Notes: generated by a model not told the origin, from the sequence alone. DNA of 64,000 nt from Sphingomonas cavernae (GCF_003590775.1 NZ_QYUM01000002.1:1364001-1428000), one strand, 5' to 3'; shown: positions 8,227-15,680, counted from the first letter of the stretch. A program made the numbers and translations.

Positions 8227-8660
8227 ACGCGCAGGCCACGCAGGCGGCGCCATCGCGCCGCCTTGGCCGCACGCTCCTCGCGATCGGCGTCGGGCTGCTC
8301 ATCAACTTCGTCGTGGCGCTGGGGCTCGATCAGCTCTTCCACGAACTGGACGTCTATCCGCCCTGGGGCGAGCCGATGAACGAACCCGGAGACAATGCGC
8401 TCGCGCTGTCCTACCGCGTCGTCATCGCGGTCGTCTCATGCTATGTCGCGGGTCGGCTCGCGCCCTGGGCGCCGATGCGTCACGCGATGATCCTCGGCGG
8501 CATCGGCTTCGTGCTGAGCAGCCTCGGCGCGGTCGCGGCGGCGAACATGGATCTGGGGCCGCTCTGGTATCCGATCGCGCTCGTCGCGGTGACTTTGCCC
8601 TGCGCGTGGGTCGGGGGCGTGCTGGCCCGCCGTGCTGTCGATTCGGGAGAACGATCATGA
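8223..8660 (+). CDS. four-helix inner-membrane protein of the ArsR-SRPBCC operon
   Basis: A GTG start at 8223 overlaps the SRPBCC stop by four bases (GTGA), and this fits the operon better than the far upstream in-frame start. The 145-residue product has about four membrane helices: LLAIGVGLLINFVVALGL, SYRVVIAVVSCYVAGRLA, AMILGGIGFVLSSLGAVAA and WYPIALVAVTLPCAWVGGVLA. A short acidic, Pro-containing loop (HELDVYPPWGEPMNEPGDN) lies after the first helix. It resembles unnamed proteins found in similar operons. The role is unknown; translational coupling suggests it acts with the SRPBCC and VOC proteins. Confidence 0.72.
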   Translation: MNAQATQAAPSRRLGRTLLAIGVGLLINFVVALGLDQLFHELDVYPPWGEPMNEPGDNALALSYRVVIAVVSCYVAGRLAPWAPMRHAMILGGIGFVLSSLGAVAAANMDLGPLWYPIALVAVTLPCAWVGGVLARRAVDSGERS

Positions 8661-9019
8661 TCCGCAAGGTCGCCTTCACCATGTACCCCGTCTCCAACAT
8701 GCCGCGCGCACGCGCCTTCTACGAAGGCGCGCTCGGCCTCTCGTCAGGTTGGCCCGAAACCAGTCCCTGGGTCGAATATGACCTGCCCGAAGGCGGGTGC
8801 CTGGCGATCACCACGGTCACCGCCGAGGCTCCCAGCGCCAGCGCGGGCGGCACGATTGCCTTTGAGGTCGCGGATCTCGATGCGCTCGTCGCCGGTCTCA
8901 AGTCGCGCGAGGTGACCCTCGTCGGCGATCTCGTCAAGGGACCGCATTGCCGGATGATGGTCTGCCTCGATCCCGACGGCAATTCGATCGTGCTCCACCA
9001 GCTCGACCCGAAGCAATAG
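8657..9019 (+). CDS. VOC family (glyoxalase/bleomycin-resistance fold) protein
   Basis: ATG 8657 overlaps the preceding stop by four bases. The 120-residue product has the paired beta-alpha-beta-beta-beta modules of the VOC fold. Module one starts KVAFTMYPVSNMPRARAFYEGALGL, and module two starts TIAFEVADLDALVAGLKSREV and ends CLDPDGNSIVLHQL. One clear metal-ligand-type residue is the final His-114 region; the usual N-terminal His or Glu ligand is not obvious, so it may be non-enzymatic or bind a ligand without metal. It is the last gene of the operon. Confidence 0.88.
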   Translation: MIRKVAFTMYPVSNMPRARAFYEGALGLSSGWPETSPWVEYDLPEGGCLAITTVTAEAPSASAGGTIAFEVADLDALVAGLKSREVTLVGDLVKGPHCRMMVCLDPDGNSIVLHQLDPKQ

Positions 9020-9028
9020 CGCGAGCGC

Positions 9029-9427
9029 TCAACGGCGTCCGATCAGGCGCTTGATCGGCAGGTGGTGCGGCGTGCTCTTGCCGAATTCGCTCTCGAGCGC
9101 CTGGCGGATCGCCTCGAGTTCCTGCTCGCCCAGATGCTCGATGCCGATGAACTCGTCGCGCGCGCCGCGTACCGCACGGATCAACTCGTCGAGCTTGGCC
9201 TGTATCGCGCTCGCATCGCGGTTCTGCGCGTTCTGGATCAGGAACACCATCAGGAAGGTGACGATCGTCGTCCCGGTGTTGATCACGAGCTGCCAGGTAT
9301 CGGACCAGCCGAATATGGGGCCGCTCGCGCCCCACAGGATGACAATCGCGAGCGCGATCGAAAAGGTGACCGGTTGTCCCGCCCAATGCGCCACCCGCTG
9401 CGCAATCCGCTCGAACCATTTTACCAT
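9029..9427 (-). CDS. low-affinity iron permease family membrane protein
   Basis: ATG 9427 follows a strong GGGGGG ribosome-binding run. The 132-residue protein matches the Iron_permease (PF04120) family: MVKWFERIAQRVAHWAGQPVTF, then the helix IALAIVILWGASGPIFGWSDTWQLVINTGTTIVTFLMVFLIQNAQNRD, and a helical cytoplasmic tail containing AIQAKLDELIRAV. The family is named after yeast Fet4-type permeases, but bacterial members are short and their transport role is unproven. The gene is convergent with the VOC operon. Confidence 0.85.
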   Translation of the reverse strand: MVKWFERIAQRVAHWAGQPVTFSIALAIVILWGASGPIFGWSDTWQLVINTGTTIVTFLMVFLIQNAQNRDASAIQAKLDELIRAVRGARDEFIGIEHLGEQELEAIRQALESEFGKSTPHHLPIKRLIGRR

Positions 9428-9510
9428 CGCGAACCCCCCTTTGGCTATGTTCCGAAGCATCATGCTGCCCGCGCCGGTCCACGGGGGCAAGCGCCGCCGA
9501 TCGTAAGCTC

Positions 9511-9526
9511 GGAACGCTCGCGTTCC
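9511..9526. repeat. short perfect hairpin GGAACG-CTCG-CGTTCC
   Basis: Six-base arms around a four-base loop lie in the intergenic space between the iron-permease-family gene and the secreted protein gene at 9690. There is no T tract, so it is not a clear terminator. It may be regulatory or simply chance. Confidence 0.3.
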
Positions 9527-9689
9527 AATGTGCGGCGAGCTGTGATAGCTTCCCCCTACCCGCGCTTCGTGAGTCTCAACCAAGAGGTCGCGCCGCGATC
9601 CGCACTGCGATGTAGCGTTCCTGTCCGTCCAACGCGCCGCGCTGCGTGCATGTCCGCGCGCCCCGCGGCCATGACTGGGAATACTGATC

Positions 9690-10142
9690 ATGACCACAAT
9701 CGATCGGATCGCGGGCCTGGTGCCCGCCGCGCTTGCCTTTGCCGTGCTCTGCGTCGCGCCTGTGGCGGCGCAGGAAAGCTCCTACACCCCCGATGTATAT
9801 TGGGAGGTGGCGATGATCGACGTCGAGGACGGGCAGGGCGAGAATTATGCCGACTATCTCGCGCGCGAATGGAAGGCGACGCAGGAGTTCGCCAAGAGCA
9901 AGGGCTATATTCAGGACTATCACGTGCTCGCCAACAACAACAACCGCGAGGACGAACCCGATCTCTACCTCATCACCGTCTTCAAGAAGATCTACGACAC
10001 GCCCGAACAACTCCGTCAGCAAAAGGAGTTCGAGGCGCACATGAAGAAGGATGCGCGCGTGCTCGACAGCGAGTTCGGTGCGCGCGGCAAGATGCGGCGC
10101 GTGACGGGCAGCATGCTGCTGCGCGAACTCAAGCTGAAATAG
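9690..10142 (+). CDS. exported protein of unknown function
   Basis: The 150-residue protein has a cleavable signal (residues 1-27, ending APVAAQ). The mature domain of about 120 residues is charged: DVYWEVAMIDVEDGQGENYADYLAREWKATQEFAKSKGYI, then DYHVLANNNNREDEPDLYLITVFKKIYDTPEQ and a C-terminal helix. The strand-helix-strand layout suggests a small dimeric alpha-beta barrel like those of NIPSNAP or EthD proteins, but this is only a pattern impression. A decayed relative lies at 3911-4080. It stands alone and probably acts in the periplasm. Confidence 0.75.
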   Translation: MTTIDRIAGLVPAALAFAVLCVAPVAAQESSYTPDVYWEVAMIDVEDGQGENYADYLAREWKATQEFAKSKGYIQDYHVLANNNNREDEPDLYLITVFKKIYDTPEQLRQQKEFEAHMKKDARVLDSEFGARGKMRRVTGSMLLRELKLK

Positions 10143-10169
10143 CAGCGACGTGCGCGCCGCGCCGGCGGT

Positions 10170-10478
10170 TCAGGGCTGATCGTCGCGCCGGCCGCGCGGG
10201 CGGTTGGTGTCGACCGTGCCGCCCAGCGCATCCTCGTCATCCTCGATCTCGTCGGCATCGGCATCGCCGCCGAGATCGGGGACCAGATCGGTCTGGATCA
10301 GGCCCTTTGCGGGCCCCTCGCTCTCGACCTCGAGCATCTGCGCTCGCTGCTTCTCGTCATAATCGTCCTTGATCCAGGCGCCGTCGACGCGCTTGCCGTC
10401 GACACGCGAGGCCAGCGGCGTTCCTTGTCCCGCGGCGTCGCGGAATTCCTTCTCCACCTGTTTCCGGTCGATCGACAC
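10170..10478 (-). CDS. hypothetical acidic soluble protein
   Basis: The GTG at 10478 has a GGAGG ribosome-binding site (complement of cctcc at 10485-10489), which I prefer over longer upstream frames. The 102-residue product reads MSIDRKQVEKEFRDAAGQGTPLASRVDGKRVDGAWIKDDYDEKQRAQMLE, followed by a very acidic stretch (GGDADADEIEDDEDALGG) and an Arg-rich end. It is probably cytoplasmic and partly disordered. I recognise no family. Confidence 0.6.
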   Translation of the reverse strand: MSIDRKQVEKEFRDAAGQGTPLASRVDGKRVDGAWIKDDYDEKQRAQMLEVESEGPAKGLIQTDLVPDLGGDADADEIEDDEDALGGTVDTNRPRGRRDDQP

Positions 10479-10618
10479 CGCGCACCTCCATTTCTCGACG
10501 CCTCTCGGCCCGCGACCCTCGACCCTGCGCTTATAGCATGAAAGTGCGGCCAACGCCCGCCCCGCCACAAGCTCTCCAAGCGAGCCGGGGAGGATGGCGG
10601 ATGGCCCAAATGGCGAAC

Positions 10619-10644
10619 GGGGGCTGGCATCGCTGCCAGCCCCC
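10619..10644. repeat. hairpin element, copy 1 (11-bp perfect stem, TCGC loop)
   Basis: The arm GGGGGCTGGCA (10619-10629) is followed by TCGC and the exact complement TGCCAGCCCCC. The same 26 bp occur at 11042-11067 in this gene-free stretch. There is no T tract, so it looks like a REP-type element rather than a terminator. It opens the first of two diverged direct repeat units. Confidence 0.8.
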
Positions 10645-10948
10645 ACGCGCCAAGCCCGGATCGCCCAGATTTGCGACCGACGACCCATCCTCAGGCATCC
10701 TCGCGGGATCCTTGTCGAATGACCCTGTCCCGCACGGCGATTCTCTGACGATATCGCGCGGCGGGCGCTTTCGCGGAGCCTTTGCGAATATCATCGTCGA
10801 TTGCCCGGCCACCGCGATTGCCAAGGAAAATCCTTGTCCGGCGGCGGCGCCGCAAAAGCCCCGCTCGTATCCGCCCAGCGCTTTTCGGCCGGGCGGATGC
10901 TTTCATGGCGCGTCGAGTCGCGCAAAGGCGAAAGCGGGTCGCTTTACC

Positions 10949-10957
10949 TGTGGATAA
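10949..10957 (-). other. perfect DnaA-box sequence, copy 1
   Basis: TGTGGATAA is the exact complement of the consensus DnaA box TTATCCACA. It is followed by cggggatatcggg, and the same arrangement recurs 441 bp downstream. The sequence match is certain; that DnaA binds here is inference, because no origin-type genes are near. Confidence 0.5.
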
Positions 10958-11041
10958 CGGGGATATCGGGGAGAAGCGGCGGACAACATGCGCCGCCGAT
11001 TTTCGCGTCCAAAAAAAGCACGCGGTTTCGCGCACACGAAT

Positions 11042-11067
11042 GGGGGCTGGCATCGCTGCCAGCCCCC
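11042..11067. repeat. hairpin element, copy 2
   Basis: Identical to the 26-bp hairpin at 10619-10644, lying 423 bp further on. It starts the second diverged repeat unit. The interval 10479-11768 holds no credible gene; its other contents are listed as the DnaA-box sequences and the AT-rich palindromes. Confidence 0.8.
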
Positions 11068-11389
11068 ACTGCGCCGGGTCCGGATATCGCCACCTTGCGG
11101 CGGCCGCCCCGATCCCTGGCGTTTTGCCCTGCCTTTGCGCCTGAGCGCTCCGACATTGCATGGGCTTCGTTATGACTTTTCGTTCGGTTTCCGCCTTGGC
11201 GTTCGCCTCGCGACAACTCATCGATTGCCCTGGCGACTGTTTCCAAATGATTTTTCCCAAGAAAAACCGTTCTTCTTCAGTCTCCTGTCGCCGCGTCCTG
11301 CCTCCCGTTTCCGTCGGGCCACTTCGGCTACAGGGCGAGATTTCCACGACGGACTGAGTCGCGCAATGCGCAAAATCAAGCCTTTGGCC

Positions 11390-11398
11390 TGTGGATAA
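11390..11398 (-). other. perfect DnaA-box sequence, copy 2
   Basis: A second TGTGGATAA, followed by tggggatatcggggataagcgg, nearly the same as the sequence after copy 1. The flanks gagtcgcgcaa upstream are also shared, so this is a duplicated segment and not two independent boxes. Confidence 0.5.
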
Positions 11399-11634
11399 TG
11401 GGGATATCGGGGATAAGCGGCGCGGCGCTCGATCGTTGAGCGCCCAGTGCCATTTGGACGCTCCGCGTGCAACCCGGAAATGGCGCCGATGGGGGCCGGC
11501 CGCCACGGCGCCGCCACGCCGTCTGGACGGCTCGTCCATGAAAATGGGCGCTTCGACGCCTTTTGACCTGATGCGGACCTCGGCCCGTTGCATGGGAGCC
11601 AGCGCCATGGCTTGAGGAGCGCGCGCTGAATGGT

Positions 11635-11663
11635 GTAATGACGTCATGTAATAAAATTATTAC
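11635..11663. promoter_or_regulatory. AT-rich palindromes upstream of the glycine-zipper gene
   Basis: ATGACGTCAT is a perfect palindrome, and GTAATAA-AA-TTATTAC (11648-11663) is a 7-bp inverted repeat right after it. The surrounding 100 bp is unusually AT-rich for this genome. It could hold the promoter and operator of the gene at 11769, or act as an easily melted element beside the DnaA-box repeats. Confidence 0.45.
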
Positions 11664-11768
11664 TATAAATCAATGCGTTATGTTGTTGTATCAGGTTCAT
11701 GCAACCGGCGACATGATGGGCGCGTTGAGTAAGGGTCATTGATCAAAATCAATAAAAGGGACTTTGTT

Positions 11769-12071
11769 ATGCGTAGTTTGTTTCTTGCTCTGGGCGCCGC
11801 GTCGCTTGTCATTCCCGCCACTATGGCGCTGCCGACCGAAAAAGCTGAGGCGCGGAACAATTACAAGTACAAGGAATGGCGTGGCCGCGACGGCCGGACC
11901 TATTGCCGCAAGTCCGATGGCACGACGGGCCTGATCGTCGGTGCCGCGGGCGGGGCGCTGCTGGGCCGCGCCATCGACACGCGCGGCGAGCGGACAACGG
12001 GCACCGTGCTCGGCGCTGCCGCGGGCGCGCTGATCGGCAAGGAAGTCGACAGCAAGCGTCGCTGCCGCTGA
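11769..12071 (+). CDS. glycine-zipper 2TM domain exported protein
   Basis: ATG 11769 follows an AAGGGA ribosome-binding site and starts a signal peptide (MRSLFLALGAASLVIPATMA). The 100-residue protein contains a charged segment with YKEWRGRDGRTYCRKSDG. A Gly-zipper pair follows: GTTGLIVGAAGGALLGRAID and GTVLGAAAGALIGKEVDS, ending KRRCR. Such proteins (Rick_17kDa-like) insert in or lie against the envelope and are often stress induced. Two Cys could pair. A paralogue of similar layout is at 54174-54533. A terminator follows directly. Confidence 0.85.
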   Translation: MRSLFLALGAASLVIPATMALPTEKAEARNNYKYKEWRGRDGRTYCRKSDGTTGLIVGAAGGALLGRAIDTRGERTTGTVLGAAAGALIGKEVDSKRRCR

Positions 12072-12090
12072 CATCGGCGACAATTCAAGA

Positions 12091-12123
12091 GGGCGGGATG
12101 CCATTGGCGTCCCGTCCTTTTTC
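12091..12123 (+). terminator. Rho-independent terminator of the glycine-zipper gene
   Basis: The stem GGGCGGGATGCC pairs with GGCGTCCCGTCC around an ATT loop, followed by a run of T. It sits 20 bp after the stop codon at 12071. Confidence 0.85.
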
Positions 12124-12228
12124 ATTGTCCCGCATGGCGACTACGTAAAAACCCACGGCTCGTCTACGAAACCTAACGCCCTGTCGTGAGTTCGTGGTAT
12201 GTATAGTGCCACTGAAAGGGGAAGTAGC

Positions 12229-12444
12229 ATGCGTGTCTTGCCTGCCGAACACACCCGAGCCATCGAACCGGGCCTCATGGGATACCGGATCATGTATCAC
12301 CGCGAAGAGGCAAATCATTGCCCTGGCTGCGGTAACAGCAACTGGCACATCGGGCGCTTGTCGGCACAATGCGCATTCTGCGACACCAGCCTGCCCTTCG
12401 CCGATGGGGGCATAATCTCTATGGCATCGCCGCTCCACATCTGA
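12229..12444 (+). CDS. small zinc-ribbon-like protein
   Basis: ATG 12229 follows aaggggaag and is a better start than 12199. The 71-residue product reads MRVLPAEHTRAIEPGLMGYRIMYHREEANHCPGCGNSNWHIGRLSAQCAFCDTSLPF. The two CxxC pairs (CPGC and CAFC, 17 residues apart) are the signature of a zinc ribbon. Close relatives seem widespread in sphingomonads but I know of no function. It may bind nucleic acid or protein. Confidence 0.78.
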   Translation: MRVLPAEHTRAIEPGLMGYRIMYHREEANHCPGCGNSNWHIGRLSAQCAFCDTSLPFADGGIISMASPLHI

Positions 12445-12476
12445 GTCGGGGGAGCGGCGCTAGCATACCGGACGGT

Positions 12477-12739
12477 TCAGCTCGTGAAATCGAGCTGAAC
12501 GACGGTGGTGGGCGTTGCCCGGCAATGGATCGGGATGCCCGGTCGCCATCGAGATAGGTCGCGGTGGTCTCGGCGCGGAAGCGCCATCCGCCGTTGCCCG
12601 GCTCGATATGGGCCAGTCGGTCGAATCTGAGCCGCGTGCCCGCCGTTGCGCCGATCTGGCGCGCGGCTTCGAACAGACAGATCTGCATGGATGGTCGCGC
12701 ATCGGCGGGCAGGCTCGACAGGTCCGCCGAGATTGCCAA
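12477..12739 (-). pseudogene. frameshifted small gene of unknown function
   Basis: The frame from a TTG at 12739 gives AISADLSSLPADARPSMQICLFEAARQIGATAGTRLRFDRLAHIEPGNGGWRFRAETTATYLDGD, then loses sense. Shifting one base at about 12540 restores IPIHCRATPTTVVQLDFTS and a stop at 12477. The break lies in a short G run (CCC on the top strand at 12538-12540), so one missing G would explain it, either as a real mutation or a sequencing error. It follows the TetR gene by about 11 bp. The start is uncertain and the family not recognised. Confidence 0.55.
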
Positions 12740-12750
12740 ATACGCAGCTC

Positions 12751-13998
12751 TCAGCCGAGCATCCGATCGTCAAACAGCCCGAAAGCGAGCGTCGATGCGT
12801 AGAGGTCGATCGCGTCCGCGGGGGCGAGGGCGTCGGCCCAGTTATGCAGCTCATAGGCGGCGTTGAGCATCGAGACCAGGGTCTGGCTCGCGACCAGCGG
12901 ATCCACGGCGCGCACCGATCCTTCGCTGATGCCGTCGATCATCATGCCCGCAAAGCGTCGCGCGACATGGTCCGAGCGCTCGACCATCGCACCGCGCACG
13001 CGTGGCGGAAGCGCCTGCAGTGCGGTCGTCCTGAGCAGCGGCCCGCGCTCCGAGAACTGGACATCGAGGATCATCGCGATCGCGGAGCAGATCCGTTCCC
13101 ACTGGCTGCCACCGGCGCGGTCGGCCGCGCGCTGTGCCTGCGAGAGCGTTTCGAAGCTGTGCGCAAAGCAATCGACGACCAGCTCGTCCTTGGCATCGAG
13201 ATGATGATAGAAGCTGCCTTTGGTGACGTTGAGTTCGGAGGCGATCCGGTCCACCGACGCGCCGCGATAGCCGCGCTCATTGATCAGCCGCGTTGCCGCC
13301 TTGAGGAAGCTGCGCCGTGCGAGTTCCGGGCCCTCAAGCGGCGTGTCCTGCGCAAGGAGCGTCCGCACCGGCGTCCAGACGGCGTCTTGGGGCGCGAGCC
13401 CCTTGTCGAACAGTTCGAACATTCGCCCGGCAAGGCGCGGAAACTCGTCGGTGGCATAGTGCTGCACCCAGCCGGGCAGCCAGAAGATCGTCTCGACCAG
13501 AACATGCGTGCGCGCGGTCAGCAACGCCTTGGCCCGATCGTCGCTGGTCGCGCCGAAAAAACCGCGGATCCGGCGCAACAGACCGCGATACCGGTCCGCC
13601 AGGGCGTCGCGCTCGGGTCCGTCCATCGCGCGCAGGTCGGACAGCACCGTAAAATGCGGTTCTTCGCCTTGTCGTATCCGCGCGCGCTGCGCGAAGCTCT
13701 CCTCGACATAGGCGCGCACGCGCGATCGTGGATCGGTCGCGCGTTCGGCTGTGGCAACGATCGCCTCTATGCGATCGAGCGAGCGGTCATAACAGGCGGC
13801 GGCGAGCACTTCCTTGCGCTTGAAATAATAGGTGACGCTGGTCGTGTTGAGCCCGACCACCGCGGCAACATCGGCCAGGGTCATGCCCCGCGCGCCATTC
13901 TCGTTGATCTCGGCCGCCGCCGCGTCGAGGATCAGCTCGCGCTTGCGCTGGAAACGCGCGGTCTCGGGTCGGTTCGTGGTCGCGGTATCGCTGGTCAT
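12751..13998 (-). CDS. tandem TetR/AcrR family regulator (two TetR modules in one chain)
   Basis: At 415 residues this is about twice the usual TetR length. The first DNA-binding domain is at residues 17-65 (RKRELILDAAAAEINENGARGMTLADVAAVVGLNTTSVTYYFKRKEVL). The second is at residues 228-277 (RRSFLKAATRLINERGYRGASVDRIASELNVTKGSFYHHLDAKDEL). Each is followed by a helical ligand-binding/dimerisation region. It is transcribed away from the thioesterase-like gene at 14094, and a 13-bp dyad lies between them. A covalent pseudo-dimer binding one operator is plausible but not shown. Confidence 0.88.
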   Translation of the reverse strand: MTSDTATTNRPETARFQRKRELILDAAAAEINENGARGMTLADVAAVVGLNTTSVTYYFKRKEVLAAACYDRSLDRIEAIVATAERATDPRSRVRAYVEESFAQRARIRQGEEPHFTVLSDLRAMDGPERDALADRYRGLLRRIRGFFGATSDDRAKALLTARTHVLVETIFWLPGWVQHYATDEFPRLAGRMFELFDKGLAPQDAVWTPVRTLLAQDTPLEGPELARRSFLKAATRLINERGYRGASVDRIASELNVTKGSFYHHLDAKDELVVDCFAHSFETLSQAQRAADRAGGSQWERICSAIAMILDVQFSERGPLLRTTALQALPPRVRGAMVERSDHVARRFAGMMIDGISEGSVRAVDPLVASQTLVSMLNAAYELHNWADALAPADAIDLYASTLAFGLFDDRMLG

Positions 13999-14043
13999 AG
14001 CGGAATAGCTAGCAATTTGCGCCTTGCTCGAACAGTCGGTCTT

Positions 14044-14056
14044 GTATCGCGGATAC
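14044..14056. promoter_or_regulatory. candidate TetR operator in divergent promoter
   Basis: GTATC-GCG-GATAC is a perfect 5-bp dyad between the double TetR gene (start 13998) and the thioesterase-like gene (start 14094). Position and symmetry suggest control of both genes. Confidence 0.5.
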
Positions 14057-14093
14057 GATGCACCCTATCCATAACGATGATGGAGAGAAATAC

Positions 14094-14864
14094 ATGACGA
14101 CGCTGGCCGACATCATCGCGGGCGCGAGACCGGGCGAGGCCGGGCTTCGGTTCGATATTCCGCCGACCTGGATGCAGGGGCGAACGGCCTATGGTGGCCT
14201 TTCGAGCGCGCTGGCGCTCCACGCGGCGCAAGCCACCGCGGCGGATTTGCCGCCGCTGCGCACCGCGCAGATTTCGTTCGTCGGGCCGCTCGCGGGCGCG
14301 GTCGAGGTCCCGACGAAGACGCTGAGGCGCGGGCGTACCGCCGCTTTTGTCAGTGCCAATGTGCAGGGCGAGACTGGTCTTGGACTTGGCGCGACCTTCG
14401 TTTTCATGGGCGATCAGCCTTCGCATATCGATCACGTCGCGCTGCCTGCGCCGTTGGCCTTTCCCGATCCGTTCCCGGCACCGCGCTCGAGCGAAAAGGT
14501 CGAGTATTTCTTTCAGAATTTTGAATATGTCGAAGCCGCAGGCGATTTCGAAGCCGCAGACTATGTGCGCTGGGTGCGGCTGAAGGCGCGTGACGGGCTC
14601 GATCCAATGGTCGCACTGATGGCGGTCGCCGATGCGCTGCCGCCCGCGGCAATGGGTCTTGCCACGCAGCGCGGACCGATCAGTTCGATGACATGGCTGG
14701 TCAACATGCTGACCGCCAAGCCCGAGACGCGCGATGGCTGGTGGCTGCTTCACTCGCGCACCGACTACGCACGCAATGGCTGTTCGAGCCAGAGCATGGC
14801 GATCTGGAATGCCGATGGCGTGCCCGTGGCGAGCGGCATGCAGAGCGTGGCGCTGTTCATCTGA
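14094..14864 (+). CDS. acyl-CoA thioesterase family protein (double hot-dog)
   Basis: ATG 14094 follows GGAGAG. The 256-residue product matches the TesB-like or 4HBT_3 type thioesterase. The N-terminal hot-dog region has WMQGRTAYGGLSSALALHAAQ and TAQISFVGPLAGAVEV. The C-terminal hot-dog region has DYVRWVRLKARDGLDP, ISSMTWLVNMLTAKP and GWWLLHSRTDYARNGCSSQSMAIWNADG. These enzymes hydrolyse acyl-CoA to free acid and CoA in the cytoplasm. The divergent TetR suggests induction by a fatty or aromatic acid signal. Confidence 0.86.
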   Translation: MTTLADIIAGARPGEAGLRFDIPPTWMQGRTAYGGLSSALALHAAQATAADLPPLRTAQISFVGPLAGAVEVPTKTLRRGRTAAFVSANVQGETGLGLGATFVFMGDQPSHIDHVALPAPLAFPDPFPAPRSSEKVEYFFQNFEYVEAAGDFEAADYVRWVRLKARDGLDPMVALMAVADALPPAAMGLATQRGPISSMTWLVNMLTAKPETRDGWWLLHSRTDYARNGCSSQSMAIWNADGVPVASGMQSVALFI

Positions 14865-14891
14865 CCCCGTCCGCGCGGCCGGGCGCCCGGC

Positions 14892-15340
14892 TCAGTGGCG
14901 CGCAAAGACCGTATGGCCACCCGCGCCAAAGGCAATCACCGCATAACGCTGTGGCTTGACCCGGGCACCTTCATGCCGGGCGAGCCGATCGGCATGCCCG
15001 GAACCGCGAGCCCACGGACGCCCTTGGGGCGCCCAGCGAGCAGGCGTCTCATGTCGGCGATGGGGACATGCCCCTCGAACGCCATGCCATCGACGATCGC
15101 GGTGTGGCAGGACGAAAGCTCGGCGGGCACGCCGAGTTTCTTCTGCAGCGCGGGCCGATCGGCATTGTCGACGACCTTGACCTTGCGCCCGAGCTGCCTG
15201 GCCACCTGCGCCGCCCATTGCGAGCAGCATCCGCATCCGGGATCGCGGTGCATCGTGATGTCGCCCGCGGCCAGCGCAGCGGTCGACGTCAGCGCCAGAA
15301 CGCCCAGCGCGGCACGAAGAAAGGTTTGTTTCCTGATCAC
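14892..15340 (-). pseudogene. DUF411 metal-binding protein gene with a frameshift near its 3' end
   Basis: The first part is a typical DUF411 protein: signal peptide (MIRKQTFLRAALGVLALTSTAALA), ITMHRDPGCGCCSQWAAQVARQLGRKV, the SCHTAIVDGMAFEGHVP motif and GVRGLAVPGMPIGSPGM. The in-frame end (KVPGSSHSVMR, stop at 14936) is wrong for the family. One base over, the expected tail VKPQRYAVIAFGAGGHTVFARH runs to a stop at 14892. The break is in the CCCGGG stretch near 14960, where one extra G would restore it. DUF411 proteins bind copper in the periplasm, fitting the copper cluster here. Confidence 0.8.
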
Positions 15341-15449
15341 GCGAAATTCCTTGTCCGTCGGAACCGGATCATGATGCCATGCATCAGGCTGGTCGAGACG
15401 CCTTAAAGGGAGGAGCCGACGGGATCGGCCGCCGGCTCCTCCGGATCGG

Positions 15450-15680
15450 CTATTTCGGAGCCTTCTCCGACATGTCGCGGCCGGCGTGCGGGTCCTTGGC
15501 GGTCTCGCCCGGCTTCGCCTTCATCTTGTCGCAGCAGGATTGCTTGTCCGCTGCGCCCTTGTCGCAGCAGCAGCAATCCTTCTTTTCGCCGTGCGCGTGG
15601 TCCTTATGCGTCGGCTCCGCCGCATGCGCGGCAATGGGGAGGGCCATCGCAACCGCGAGGCCGAAAATGAACGTCTTCAT
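15450..15680 (-). CDS. small periplasmic Cys/His-rich metal-binding protein
   Basis: ATG 15680 starts a signal peptide (MKTFIFGLAVAMALPIAAHA). The 56-residue mature part contains HKDHAHGEKKDCCCCDKGAADKQSCCDKMKAKPGE: six Cys and several His. It probably binds copper, silver or similar soft metals, as judged from composition and position between the DUF411 gene and the P-type ATPase. The longer upstream frame is Arg-rich and unlikely. Confidence 0.75.
   Translation of the reverse strand: MKTFIFGLAVAMALPIAAHAAEPTHKDHAHGEKKDCCCCDKGAADKQSCCDKMKAKPGETAKDPHAGRDMSEKAPK

Noticed and set aside
10619-11067. A CRISPR array or tandem repeat locus
   Set aside because: Only two hairpin copies 423 bp apart with non-uniform spacing content; no regular repeats or cas genes.
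10479-11768. The chromosome's replication origin
   Set aside because: Only two DnaA-box matches that are duplicates of one another, no clear cluster, and none of the usual neighbouring genes. Kept only as an open finding.
12646-14097. A 483-residue top-strand frame across the double TetR gene
   Set aside because: Mirror image of a strong TetR reading with recognisable helices on the other strand; no family match in the shadow frame.
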